A stretch of DNA of 64,000 bases, taken from assembly GCA_039654915.1 (NCBI GenBank), contig CM077596.1:6510001-6574000 (forward strand), in the 5' to 3' direction. The stretch comes from Aquilaria yunnanensis. Lineage: Eukaryota; Streptophyta; Magnoliopsida; Malvales; Thymelaeaceae. The notes below the pieces were generated by a model. The model saw only the letters and a program-made list of their open reading frames with translations, ran no database searches and had not been told where the DNA came from. The position numbers and the translations under genes are program-made. This document shows, piece after piece, positions 25,001 to 35,799 of this stretch (position 1 is the stretch's first letter; each line of letters starts with the position of its first letter).

Positions 25001-26288
25001 GGTATGAGCCTAGAGGAGAAAAAAATGGCGATCCAAGAGTTGCAAGAGCTGAAGGCCCAAAACCTCATTGAGACCACAACCTCTTCATGGGCCTATTAGG
25101 CCTTTTATGTCAATAAGCATTCGGAACAAAAAAGAAAGAAGCCCAAACTGGTTATTGAGTATAAGCCACTAAATGAGTTTCTTACTGACGTCAAATTCCC
25201 CCTGCCTCGCAAGAATACTCTCTTCACCAATCTGACAAATGCCAAGGTCTTCTCCAAGTTTGACCTCAAGTCCGGCTTTTAGCAACTCAATCTCTCCTCC
25301 AGACAAATACAAAACTGGCTTCTGCATCCCAGACCACCATTACCAATGGACGGTGCTTCCTTTTGGTCTAAAGACGGCACCCTCATTATTCCAGAAGGCC
25401 ATGATCCAAATCTTCGAGCCTATACTGCAGTCAGCCTTTGTTTATATTGATGATATTTTATTGTTTTCTCCTTGTACTGGTACCCATTTGAAGTTATTAG
25501 CTCAGTTTGCCCAGATAGTTAAAGATAATGGAGTAATGCTCTCCTAGAGCAAAATGATCCTTGGTCAGACTTCTATCGAATTCCTTGGAGTCCAGATAAA
25601 AGATAGCAAGTACCATCCTCAGCCTTATATTGCCACCAAGATCATGAATTTCCCGGACGATACTCTCACGAGATGACAAGTCCAACAAATTCTCCGCCTT
25701 GTCAACTATATCCGAGAGTTCATCCCGAAGCTGTCCTCCATTCTCCATCCTTTACACGTGTATCTAAAAAAGGACTCTCTGCCCTGGTCCGCACTGCATC
25801 GACGAGCTATCCTCAAGCTTAAAGAAGTGGTTCAGAATCTACCACCCCTAAAAATTCCTGACAAAGGAAAAAGGATACTCCAAACGGACGCCTCAGATGA
25901 ATATTGGGGAGCGGTCCTCCTTGAAGAATCAAATGGTGTTCGACACGTGTGCCGCTACAACAGTGGAGAATTCAAAGAGTCAGAGAAGTATTATCACTCC
26001 ACCTACAAAGAAATCTTGGGCATTAAATGTGGAATTGAAAAGTTCCAATTCCACATCATTGGTCACCACTTCCTAGTAGAGATGGACATGTCAGCATTCC
26101 CCCGTATGTTGAACTACAGGCAGAAACAACTTCCAAATGCTCTACTGCTTCACTGGCAACAATGGTTCATCCGCTTCAGCTTCGACGTCAAGCATATAAA
26201 GGCCACCTCTAACATCCTTGCCGATATCCTAAGCAGACCTTCAAAATCCTTCCTCAAACCTCCAAAGCCACCCAAACCAAAAGTCTGA
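22050..26288 (+). pseudogene. Pararetrovirus ORF1 polyprotein, copy 1, movement domain deleted
   Basis: The start codon at 22050 and a Ser/Thr-rich amino end match copy 2. After about 45 codons it jumps to sequence that in copy 2 lies 1179 bases (393 codons) further on, so the whole movement-protein region is absent and the frame is kept. Then follow a Pro/Gln-rich segment (about 22640-23290); a coat-like region (23290-24070); a zinc knuckle near 24130 in which the second Cys is Tyr; an aspartic protease motif DTGA at 24479-24490; reverse transcriptase with YIDD at 25443-25454; and RNase H at 25860-26240. Breaks include TAG at 22437, TGA at 24068, TAA at 24416, TGA at 24536, TAG at 25097, a TGG-to-TAG change near 25279 and a 2-base deletion near 25287. 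It cannot make a functional protein. Confidence 0.92.
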
Positions 26289-26289
26289 A

Positions 26290-26590
26290 ATGGCCTCTTC
26301 CTCTTCCACTAATCCCCTAGCCTTTAACAAGGATAAAAATCTCCCGGTTGATGTTGAACGTTATGAACATCAGTCATTCACCTTCACCTAGAGACACCGA
26401 GTCTTTCACTATCATGTCTCTCTCATTGAGAGGTATGGTTTTGATGACTGCCCTGTTAAACCTGTTGGGATTCATCCCCAGTATCCTTTCGCCCATCTCT
26501 TCTCGATCCCTGATGTGTTTACCTGTCCTCCATTAGCCCTCTGTTTTTTCTGGTACTTATGCTCTGTTCATACCATAGGTATTACCTATA
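26290..26590 (+). pseudogene. Pararetrovirus ORF2, copy 1, 5' fragment
   Basis: The ATG at 26290-26292 follows the ORF1 stop (TGA, 26286-26288) after one base, an arrangement that suggests coupled translation. About 100 codons match the amino-terminal third of ORF2 in copy 2, with an in-frame TAG near 26389. The match ends in the duplicated junction sequence at 26590-26625. The function of ORF2 in this virus group is not known to me. Confidence 0.8.
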
Positions 26591-26624
26591 GTATAAAATG
26601 AGGTTTTACCTATCATTTTATAAA

Positions 26625-27451
26625 ATGAGGTTTTATCCTGGTACGTGGCATGTTACTCAGCCAAACCCTCCACAGAGATTTCTGAAGAATTGCTCTGTGG
26701 TATGTTTTACCATGGCACAAGGCAGTTTCCAGCCTAATATACCGAGGATAAGTAGAACTGCAAAAAATGGGCAAGTTCTAGAAATCAACAGGAAAGATTA
26801 ATAGTGATAAAGTCCAAGAACACACAACTGAACTCATAAGCTCTAGCCAACTTTTCAACTCAGATCAGACCCTGAGCACCAGAGTTCACTAAGGCATTCT
26901 CCAGGACTTTCCCACACTGATAAACATTTTCTGAAGATTATTTTGAAAAACCTTTTGGAAAACAGTTACTAAACTAACCGGACATATCATCAGGGATCAA
27001 GACCAGTAGATTACAACAATTATGATTGAAGGCAAAGGACAACTTGAAGAGAGAATCCACAGAGTGGCAACTCCTAAGTCATCATTTGCCTTCAAGCTTA
27101 ATTATTATAAGCTTGAAGATGATCTGAACCTGAGAGGATCCATCGAGGTGGCAACTCAGATTATCGGATAGAGTTGAGAAACTAAGAACTTCTGCCTCAC
27201 CCTCTAGCCAGAATTTTTAGTGAAAGATAAGGAGCATTAGAGAGAGGATAGAAGAAAGGAGTTCTATATTAGCTCCGGGATGATTTACAAGAGAACTGAG
27301 GCCTCTTTATATAGGCGGAGGAAGGAGGAAACAAACAAACAAAGTAACTTAAGAGCTTATGTCATAAACTAATAATGCTAGGACCGGAAGTGACAGGCCA
27401 CTAACCGGGAATCTTATCAAATACAATAATTAAAGCAGCAGTTGTGATACA
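26625..27451 (-). promoter_or_regulatory. Pararetrovirus intergenic region and leader (unit downstream of copy 2)
   Basis: Near-identical in order to 34170-35130 and lying, in the viral sense, after ORF2 of copy 2. It contains a TATA box on the minus strand (27307-27313, in CTATATAAAGAGG context) and, upstream of it, a mutated form of the as-1-like palindrome (27345-27364). Downstream comes a leader of several hundred bases, cut off at 26625 where it meets copy 1. With 34170-35130 this is the terminal redundancy expected when a circular genome integrates as more than one unit. Confidence 0.8.
27307..27313 (-). promoter_or_regulatory. TATA box, pararetrovirus promoter (decayed unit)
   Basis: The minus strand reads TATATAA. 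It is followed in the viral sense by the conserved leader start. The upstream palindrome at 27345-27364 has lost both TGACG cores (TAACT and, inverted, ATGTCA), so this promoter is probably weaker than the one at 34860. Confidence 0.7.
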
Positions 27452-28630
27452 CTAATTATTGTCCCTAAAACAGAGGTCTGGGAAAGCAGTCAGATCGTAC
27501 GGCCAGTTGTGATTTGAATCTTCGAAGTCACTTTGGGTCTGTTTTTCGCGCCAAAAATATGAGTCATCAAACCGGGGATTGTTCATGTCAGAATCATCAG
27601 GGTCAGGACCATTGAGACGCTTCCAGTGAATGCAAATAAATCCATAACCACAATCAGGCATAATGAGATGTTCAGCTGTCTGGGTCAACGGGAGATCTTC
27701 GTCTTCTTCAATAGTGAGAGGGGAAGAAGGTGCAGGAGCAGGGTAGTTAATTTGCTCGAGAGCCTTTTGAGATGCTTCAGCTCTTTCTTTTCTTTCTCTG
27801 GCACGGCGGAGACACTGAAGATCATCAAAATACTGGAGAGCAACATGGATTATTTACTGGTAATCCATCATATAGGACGGCCATTCTGGTGTCTTATGGG
27901 GCCAAACCTCCACAAAGAACAGGGAATGGTTGTACCAATATGCTTCGCAGAGGAAAGCATGACAATAAGCAGGGCGCTGCCATGGAACCCGAGCTAGGTT
28001 GAAATCTAGGTTTTTATAATGGTGGTAAGAGGGAGTAGGGAAGAAATTTAGGCCGGAGGGAGATTTAGTAAAGGTAATAGGCCTATGGAAGAAATAAATA
28101 ACATGACCAACTCCAAATAGCATAGAGGAATTAGCGGGAGAAATATTATTTAGCTGGTAGCCAAGACGGCGGTCAGGGATGGTAGGGTTAAGGGCTTTAT
28201 AAGACTGGTGGAGGTTATCGATCCATGTATAGATGGGATTGAACCAGGAGAGGAAAATAGGGAGGTCAGAAGAGAAGTCTGAGTGGAAGTTTCTGGAATA
28301 AGAAAGAAGTTGGTGAAGCTGAGGAATATTAAAAATAATACCTATGGTATGAACAGAGCATAGGTACGAGAAAAAACAGAGGGCTAATGGAGGAAAGGTA
28401 AACACATCAGGGATAGAGAAGAGATGGGCGAAAGGATACTGGGGATGAATCCCAATAGGTTTCACAGGGCAGTCATCAAAACCATACCTCTCAATGAGAG
28501 AGATATGATATTGAAAGACTCGGTGTTTTTTGGTGAAGGTGAACGACTATTGTTCATAACGCTCAACATCAACCGGGAGATTTCTATCCTTGTTAAAGGT
28601 TGGGGGATTAGTGGAAGAGGAAGAGGCCAT
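27452..28630 (-). pseudogene. Pararetrovirus ORF2, copy 2, protein of unknown function
   Basis: Start ATG at 28628-28630, one base after the ORF1 stop (28632-28634). The frame runs 393 codons to a stop at 27452 without frameshift. It has in-frame stops near 28547 (TAG) and at 27854-27856 (TAA). The middle part (28465-27857) is open for 203 codons and is almost identical to copy 3 (35136-35687). The sequence is rich in aromatic residues, Pro and His, with no recognised catalytic motif, signal peptide or clear membrane segment. The carboxyl end (27688-27452) is acidic. It is called by position and by conservation between copies; its role is unknown. Confidence 0.8.
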
Positions 28631-28631
28631 T

Positions 28632-31600
28632 TCAGACATTTTGTTTGGGTGGCTTTGGAGGTTTGAGGAAGGATTTTGAAGGTCTGCTCAGGATATCGGC
28701 AAGGGTGTTGGAGGTGGCCTTTATATGCTTGATGTCGAAGCTGAAACGGACGAACCATTATTGCCAGCAAAACAGCAGAGCATTTGGAAGTTGTTTCTGC
28801 CTATAGTTCAGCATACGGGGGAATGCTGACATGTCCATCTCTACTGGGAAGTGGTGACTAATGAGGTGGAATTGGAACTTTTCAATTCCACGTTTAACGG
28901 CCAAGATTTCTTTGTAGGTGGAGTGATAATTCTTCTCTGACTCTTTGAATTCTCCACTGTTGTAGCAGCACACGTGTCGAACACCATTGGATTCTTCAAG
29001 GAGGACCGCTCCCCAATATTCTTCTAAGGCGTCCGTCTGGAGTATCATTTTTCCTTTGTCAGGAATTTTTAGGGGTGGCAGATTCTGAACCACTTCTTTA
29101 AGCTTGAGGATAGGTCGTTGATGCAATGCGGACCAGGGTGGAGAGTCCTTTCTGAGATACACGTGTAAAGGATAGAGAATGGAGGACAGCTTCGGGATGA
29201 ACTCTCGGATATAGTTGACAAGGCCGAGAATTTGTTGGACTTGTCGTCTCGTGAGAGTATCGTCCGGGAAATTCATGATCTTGGTGGCAATATGAGGCTG
29301 ATGATGGTACTTGCTATCTTTTATCTGGACTCCGAGGAATTCGATAGAAGTCTAACCAAGGATCATTTTGCTCTAGGAGAGCATTACTCCATTATCTTTA
29401 ACTATCTGAGCAAACTGAGCTAAAAACTTCAAATGGGTACCAGTACAAGGAGAAAACAATAAAATATCATCAATATAAACAAGGGCCGACTGCAGTATCG
29501 GCTCAAAGATTTGGATCATGGCCTTCTGGAATAATGAGGGTACCGTCTTTAGACCAAAAGGAAGCACCGTCCATTGGTAATGGTGGTCTGGGATGCAGAA
29601 GCCAGTTTTGTATTTGTCTGGAGGAAAGATTGACAGTTGCCAGAAGTCGGACTTGAGGTCAAACTTGGAGAAGACCTTGGCATTTGTCAGATTGGTGAAG
29701 AAAGTATTCTTGCGAGGCAGGGGGAATTTGACGTCAGCAAGAAACTCATTTAGTGGCTTGTACTCAATAACCAGTCTGGGCTTCTTTCTTTTTTGTTTCG
29801 AATGCTTATTGACATAAAAGGCCTAACAGGCCCATGAAGAAGTTGTGGTCTCAATGAGGTTTTGGGCCTTCAGCTCTTGCAACTCTTGGATCGCCATTTT
29901 TTTCTCCTCTAGGCTCATACCCGAGTGGGTAGCTTTAGTTGGGTTAACATCTTCAATCTTCTTGAATGGAATTTCAATGAAGAACTTAGTATTCTTCCAA
30001 AGGGGAAGAGGATGCTTTTGTTCAAACTCAGCATGAGACTCAGCACATGATTGTTGGATGAGAGACTGCATAATGGAGCCATATACTGGGTCACTTTCAG
30101 ACTGAATCTGACTTGCTGAGAGAGCTTCTCCTTCAGTTGTGTAAAGTTGTGGAGTGGATGTCCATGGAAGGAAAAACTTAAGCAGCTGCAGACCTTTATT
30201 AGTCCATCTTTGAACTGATAACTTCTTGATAATGTCAAACCCAAGAATCATATCTCCACCATGGTTATAACCATATACAGTAGTAACTACGTACTTTGTA
30301 GAAGAGAATTTGATCCGAGTAGGTTTGCTTATCTGGGTGACATAGAAGGCACCATTTGCAGCTCTGAATCTTTCATTACAGGGTCACCATATTTTGTCTG
30401 AAATGAGGGAAGGATTGACAATGGTGTTGGTGGCACCAGTATCAAATAGAGCAATCACTGAGATTGGCTTTACATACTTATCCAGAAGAATGTTGATCTT
30501 AGCTTGGGGAATAACTTGAGCAACAAAGAGTGAGGACTGCATGGGTGATATCTGCATTGTGTAGATTAAAGCTTGCTCTAGTTTAGAATCAGACTCTGAA
30601 GAGTAGGCTTCAACAACAATGAGGGCAGATGCCTCATCTTCTATCTCAAAGAAAATGGACTCCATGTCGTCATTGGAGAGATCAGCGCCAGTGACTTGGG
30701 AACTGGTATGCGCCATTTTCTTCTTTGACTTGGTGTTCTTCTTGGGACAGTCTTTGGTAAAGTGTCTTGGTTGTCGGCAGATAAAACATCGTTTGAATTT
30801 GCTGCTATTCTTCTTGTATCGGAAGAACCGTTTCTTCTTTCTTCTGATTCGTCAAGGTCGATTAAGAGAATAGACTCTGCGTCGGTGATGCTTCTTCTGA
30901 GGGGTATTGCAGTGGCAAGTGCTTTTGTCTTTGCACTTGATTGTTAACTCAGGTTGCTGACAGGCTTTATCAAACAGACTTTGAGTCTGATTGAATTCCT
31001 TGAAGAAGGAGTGGGCATTGCACAGCTTCCTGAGTGCCATCATGACAACTTGGTGGAGTTTCCCAAAGGAGTACTCTATAAGAGATTGTCCACTTTGTTG
31101 TATGATGTAGAGGGCTTCTTGGCCAATTGTTTTTGGCATAGAATTTAAGTATGCCTACTTCAGGTTGTTATCAGCTTCATAGCCTGTGCAAATGAGGTAG
31201 AAGTGCTTGAGCATACTTTCTTAGTGTTTTTCTAAGTCTTTTCTGTTGTAGGAACAACACTTTATTTTGAAGAATTCTTCTCTTCCTACATCAAGAAGAG
31301 ATTCAGGTTCACCAGTGAATTCTTTATATAGCTTAAGAATGAATTCTGTTGTCGTTGGTGTCTGGGCTAATTGCATCTGTCGGTATTCTCCAATACTCAT
31401 AAACCAATGTTTAAGAATACCCGACATCCCCGCAATGAAGGCACAGATGACCTTCAGATGGGTAGCACCTTCTCGCTGGAGTTGTGTGAGACAACAGGCA
31501 TAGAATTCAAGGAATTTCTCATGCCATTTTGTTGTTGGAATCCCTTCGAGAGAAAAAGTAACGTTCAGCGAGGGAATAGGTTCAATGTTCACAGGTGGAA

Positions 31601-34043
31601 TATCTTCATCCATTTGAACATACGGTTGTTAAGGAGGACCTGGTGGCGGTGGTCCTGCCAGTGGAGCCGGAGGTGGCTGTTGTTGGGGCTGAGATTGAGG
31701 TGGACGTTGCTGAGATCCGGCAACTATAGTTGTGGATTCTGCCGGTTGGGCATGGCTGGTAGCCCCTTGGGCCATATAGACTTGGGCTTCGGAGGAAGAA
31801 GTTGAGAAAGAATCATCTTCTTCATATTCACTTGAGGCTATGGAACCCAAGTCTTCTAAGGTAGCCAAGACGGCAGGAGTGCTAGGCTGCTGGATCTGTT
31901 GGTCAAGAAATCCAATGATAGGATTGGATTGGACCATCCACGTCTGATGGGAAGGTTCTTGGATCTTTATAGGTTTCTGAGGGTAAACAGGGCCTTTTTG
32001 TTTTAGATCTGGAGGTGTTTGAGATGTTTGGGCCGGAGTGTGACTAGGCCAGGTAGGTGTACTGGGCCATGAAGGTTGAGGCCTTGGGGGCTGATAGGCT
32101 GGTTTAGAAATGAGAGCAGGAAAAGGCTTAAAGATATTTCGGGAAGGAGGAGATGGTTGATAGACCGGGCTTGGAGTAGGTTTGAATGGGTCAGTAGTTT
32201 GGAATATTGAGGAAAAGGATTCAGGATATCTGGGTTGTTGTTGTTGGGCCTGAAGATACCTGAGTTGTTCCTTTAGGTGTAGGATCTCCTGTTCTTGGGC
32301 TGTAGAGTTTTCATGATGGGCTATGAGGCCAAGAATCTCATGGCGTAAGTAGTTGATCCATTGCTGACACTGGGTTAATGGATCTATGATCATCTGATCC
32401 ATCTTTTGTTCCAAGTGGGCTTGGTTATGCTCGATTCTGCTGAGGACTTTGTTCTGAGACACCATGTTCTTTGACTGCCAATTAAGGACTTGTTCAACAG
32501 CTGTGTTTTCCCTTCGTCTTCCTTTTGAATCAACTTTCGAAGGTTGGGGAACCTTCCAGGCATGCTTTGTTGATGTAGAAGAATCATTAAATGCAAGAGG
32601 GTGAAAATCCTCAGGCTTACTTTCAAACATATGGACCTCAGGGGTGAAACAGGGAGGATGTTCCTTCCTGAGTTGTTTGATAGCCTTTTTGTAATAAGGA
32701 TGGCATGGCATCATAACTTCTGGAGATGGAGGTGGAAGATCAAATGGTTCTGCAGGAGTTGTGAAGATGTCATCCTTGGTTTCTTCCTTCTGGGAGTAGA
32801 GGACGTAATAGTCATACTTGCCAGAGGGTTCTCCAAGTAATCCAACTTCGGGATTACCTTTATCATATCTTTGTTGAAGAAGATGCTGGGAAGATTTCTT
32901 CTTAGATTTTTTCTTCTTTATATTCTTGGTAGTTTTATCTTCATCATCATAGGGAGACTGGTAGCAATCTGGACAATCACAAACATCGAAGTATTTGTGG
33001 CCTTTAGCGTCTTGAAATGAATAGACCGGATTGCCATTTGAGTCAAAGGACTTGATTGGGATTTGTAAGTACTTCGGTAGTTCCCTGATGAAGGTAAGTA
33101 CCGCTGGGGTAGAGAAGACATTAGTTTCTTCTAATGGTTCTTCTTTCTGAAAGAAGATTTCCGTCTGACCATTTCCTCTGTCAAGGAAAATGGGCTTATT
33201 AGACTGAACTGACTCTGTTTACTGATGAAGATATTCATAGGCAGATATCCAAGAGGCAGGGATCAGTCGCTGTAGTTCCTCACGAGGAATTTGTTGTGGA
33301 ACATATGTCTCGTTTGGAACATGGGTTGTATCTACAGAAAGATACAGGGCATCATTATTCATGTTGGGAATAGAGAAGTCAAGGGCATGGTTCTGGACTC
33401 TGTATGCCATCTGGTAGTGTAGGGTAGATGCCAGAGTGGTTGAAACTTGTTCTGCACCAGTTATCTGGATCTGGATCTTCAAGGCAGATAAGAGATGCAG
33501 ATCTTGAAGAGCCATACAGAAATTGGGGAAGAACGTCATCAGGATTGTGCTAGCGTTAAGTGTAGTCTTGACTGTGCCGATACAGGCATGCTTGTACTTC
33601 TTGTATCTGGAGTCAAGCAAAGCGAGACGGGCAATGACTGGTAACCCTTTTCTTCCATGGTAGGTGAGAACAAGGCGAACAGCGCCAAAGTGGAGATGGG
33701 TGTATCCTGCAGCTATCCACTGTTGAGGAAAGTGATGAGGTATCTCCAGCATGACATACTGTTCTTTGGATGTTCCTGGAAGAGTATGTTGATCAAACTT
33801 CATAGCTTGAACATACTCCTTTACATGCTTCCGAGTAGGGGAAACTATATTCTTTACTGTGCGGGTGAGAGAATGAAAGGGTTTGGTAAAGGCTTTATAG
33901 GGATTGATGAGGGGAAGATCAGTAAGAGGGATCTTCTCATCATCAGAAAGATACTTGAATTCACAGAGAGAATCCAAGTGAGAAGAGGAGGTAGATCTGA
34001 AAGAAGTAGAGGGAGTACGTGTAGGGGTAGACGTTCTTGACAT
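28632..34043 (-). pseudogene. Pararetrovirus ORF1 polyprotein, copy 2, full length with in-frame stops
   Basis: The ATG at 34041-34043 opens a frame of 1804 codons to the TGA at 28632-28634. Order: movement protein of the 30K superfamily (about 33850-33220), a Lys-rich linker, a Pro/Gln-rich and coat-like region (32714-30850), a zinc knuckle C-x2-C-x4-H-x4-C at 30747-30788, protease DTGA at 30432-30443, reverse transcriptase YIDD at 29466-29477, and RNase H with a TDAL motif where TDAS is usual (near 29030). Total length is an exact multiple of three, and all visible segments share one frame. Disruption is by at least eight stops (33219, 31629, 31221, 30852, 30384, 29823, 29373, 28758) and no net frameshift. 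Four of these are shared with copy 1. It would have covered cell-to-cell movement, encapsidation, processing and reverse transcription. Confidence 0.93.
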
Positions 34044-34122
34044 TTCTGGCTAAATCTGGGTTTAGGGATCAGCTAGAAATTCTTAATGACTCAACTCATC
34101 TGTAAGATAGAACAATCAAATG

Positions 34123-34134
34123 GCTCTAATACCA
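34123..34134 (-). promoter_or_regulatory. Primer-binding site of pararetrovirus copy 2, one change
   Basis: The minus strand reads TGGTATTAGAGC. It differs from the initiator-Met complement by one C-to-T change and sits at the same distance before ORF1 as in copy 1. Confidence 0.85.
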
Positions 34135-34859
34135 AATGGGTTCCGAGGTAGCCCAGTAACTAAATCATTTTAGAAAACGAGGTTTTATCCTGGTACGTGG
34201 CATTGTTACTCAGCCAGAACCTCCACAGAGATTTCCGAAGAATTGCTCTATGGTACGTTTTACCACGGTACGAGGCAGTTTCCAGCCCAATATACCGAGG
34301 ATAAGTAGAACTGCGAAAAACGCGCAAGTTCTATAAATCAACAGGAAAGATTAATAGTGATATAGTCCAAGAACACACAACTGAACTCATAAGCTCTAGC
34401 CAACCTTTCAACTCAGATTAGGCCCCGAGCACCAGAGTTCACTAAGGCATTCTCCAGGACTTTCCCACACTAATAAACCTTTTCTAAAGATTATTTTGAA
34501 AAACCTTTTGGAAAACAGTTACTGGACTAACCGTACATATCACTGGGGATCGAGATCGGTAGATTACAACAATTATGATTGAAGGCAGAGGACGACTTGA
34601 AGAGAGGATCCACAGAATGGCAACTCCTAAGTCATCATTTGCCTTCAAGCTTAATTATTATAAGCTTGAAGATGATCTGAACCTGAGAGAATCCACTGAG
34701 GTGGCAACTCAGATTATCGGATAGAGTTGAGAAACTAAGAATTTCTGCCTCACCCTCTAGCCAGAATTTTTAGTGAGAGATAGGGAGCATTAGAGAGAGG
34801 ATATAAGAAATGAGTTCTATATTAGCTCCGGGATGATTTACAAGAGAACTGAGGCCTCC

Positions 34860-34866
34860 TTATATA
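34860..34866 (-). promoter_or_regulatory. TATA box, pararetrovirus promoter
   Basis: The minus strand reads TATATAA within GCCTATATAAGGAGG, the usual distance upstream of the conserved leader and about 30 bases downstream of the as-1-like palindrome. The layout resembles other caulimovirid full-length-transcript promoters. Confidence 0.82.
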
Positions 34867-34897
34867 GGCGGAGGAAGGAGGAAACAAACAAACAAAG

Positions 34898-34917
34898 TGA
34901 CGTAAGAGCTTACGTCA
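34898..34917. promoter_or_regulatory. as-1-like palindrome (two TGACG motifs)
   Basis: TGACGTAAGAGCTTACGTCA: two 9-base inverted arms with a 2-base centre. Each arm carries TGACG, the core bound by plant TGA-type bZIP factors. Paired TGACG motifs upstream of the TATA box are known from caulimovirus promoters. Activity here is inferred. Confidence 0.75.
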
Positions 34918-35135
34918 TAAACTAATAATGCTAGGACCGGAAGTGACAGGCCACTAACCGGTAATCTTATCAAATACAATAATTAAAACGCCAGCTGTGA
35001 TACACTAATTATTGTCCCTAAAATAGGGGTCTGGGAAAGCAGTTGGATCGTACAGACAGTTGTGATTTGAATCTTCAGAGTCACTTTGGGTCTGCTTTTC
35101 ACGCCAAAAATATGGGTCATCAAACCAGGGATTGT

Positions 35136-35770
35136 TTACTGGTAATCCATCATATAGGACGGCCATTCTGGTGTCTCATGGGGCCAAACCTCCACAAAGA
35201 ACAGGGAATGGTTGTACCAATATGCTTCGCAGAGGAAAGCATGACAATGAGCAGGGCGCTGCCATGGAACCCAAGCTAGGTTGAAATCTAGGTTTTTATA
35301 ATGGTGGTAAGAGGGAGTAGGGAAGAAATTTAGGCCGGAGGGAGATTTAGTAAAGGTAATAGGCCTATGAAAGAAATAAATAACATGACCAACTCCAAAT
35401 AGCATAGAGGAATTAGCGGGAGAAATATTATTTAGTTGGTAGCCAAGACGGCGGTCAGGGATGGTAGGGTTAAGGGCTTTATAAGACTGGTGGAGGTTAT
35501 CGATCCATGTATAGATGGGATTGAACCAGGAGAGGAAAATAGGGAGGTCAGAAGAGAAGTCTGAGTGGAAGTTTCTGGAATAAGAAAAAAGTTGGTGAAG
35601 CTGAGGAATATTAAAAATAATACCTATGGTATGAACAGAGCATAGGTACGAGAAAAAACAGAGGGCTAATGGAGGAAAGGTAAACACATCAGGGATGGAG
35701 AAGAGATGGGCGCAAGGATACTGGGGATGAATCCCAACAGGTTTAATAGGATAGTCATCAAAACCATACC
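35136..35770 (-). pseudogene. Pararetrovirus ORF2, copy 3, partial
   Basis: An open stretch on the minus strand, nearly identical to ORF2 of copy 2 (only a few amino-acid differences seen). Its 5' end stops at about 35770 in a GA microsatellite, so the start codon and all of ORF1 of this unit are missing. Its 3' end lost about 270 bp. It is head-to-tail with copy 2, as expected from integration of a more-than-unit-length concatemer. Confidence 0.85.
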
Positions 35771-35774
35771 ATAT

Positions 35775-35792
35775 AGAGAGAGAGAGAGAGAG
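35775..35792. repeat. (AG)n microsatellite at the virus-host junction
   Basis: Eighteen bases of alternating AG at the right border of the pararetrovirus locus. Copy 2 has a short GAGAGAG at the matching place, so the tract may have expanded from viral sequence. Confidence 0.85.
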
Positions 35793-35799
35793 ATATGGG

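Larger units (their letters stand above)
21828..26622 (+). mobile_element. Endogenous caulimovirid (florendovirus-like) copy 1, defective
   Basis: A plus-strand integrated copy of a plant pararetrovirus: partial leader with initiator-Met primer site (21959-21970), a long ORF1 (22050-26288) with coat-protein-like, protease, reverse transcriptase and RNase H regions, and the first part of ORF2 (26290 on). Its leader start is truncated where homology to the other copies begins at about 21828. It ends where ORF2 joins, near 26590-26625, a leader sequence reading in the other direction. It has lost the movement-protein region through an in-frame deletion and contains numerous stops and at least one 2-base deletion. 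No integrase is encoded, as usual for this family, so integration was by host repair. Confidence 0.9.
34170..35130 (-). promoter_or_regulatory. Pararetrovirus intergenic region, promoter and leader of copy 2
   Basis: Lies between ORF2 of copy 3 and ORF1 of copy 2 in the viral sense. It holds an as-1-like palindrome (34898-34917), a TATA box (34860-34866) and a ~730-base leader down to the primer site. The leader contains short inverted arms (34517-34525 and 34153-34161). Compared with the equivalent region at 26625-27853 it lacks about 270 bp of the ORF2 3' end: the join near 35135 uses a short GATT-type homology. Confidence 0.8.

Noticed and set aside
24068..25547. Programmed stop-codon readthrough in the pararetrovirus
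   Set aside because: Four shared stops of two types lie within conserved enzyme domains alongside many private stops. Decay in a common ancestor is simpler.
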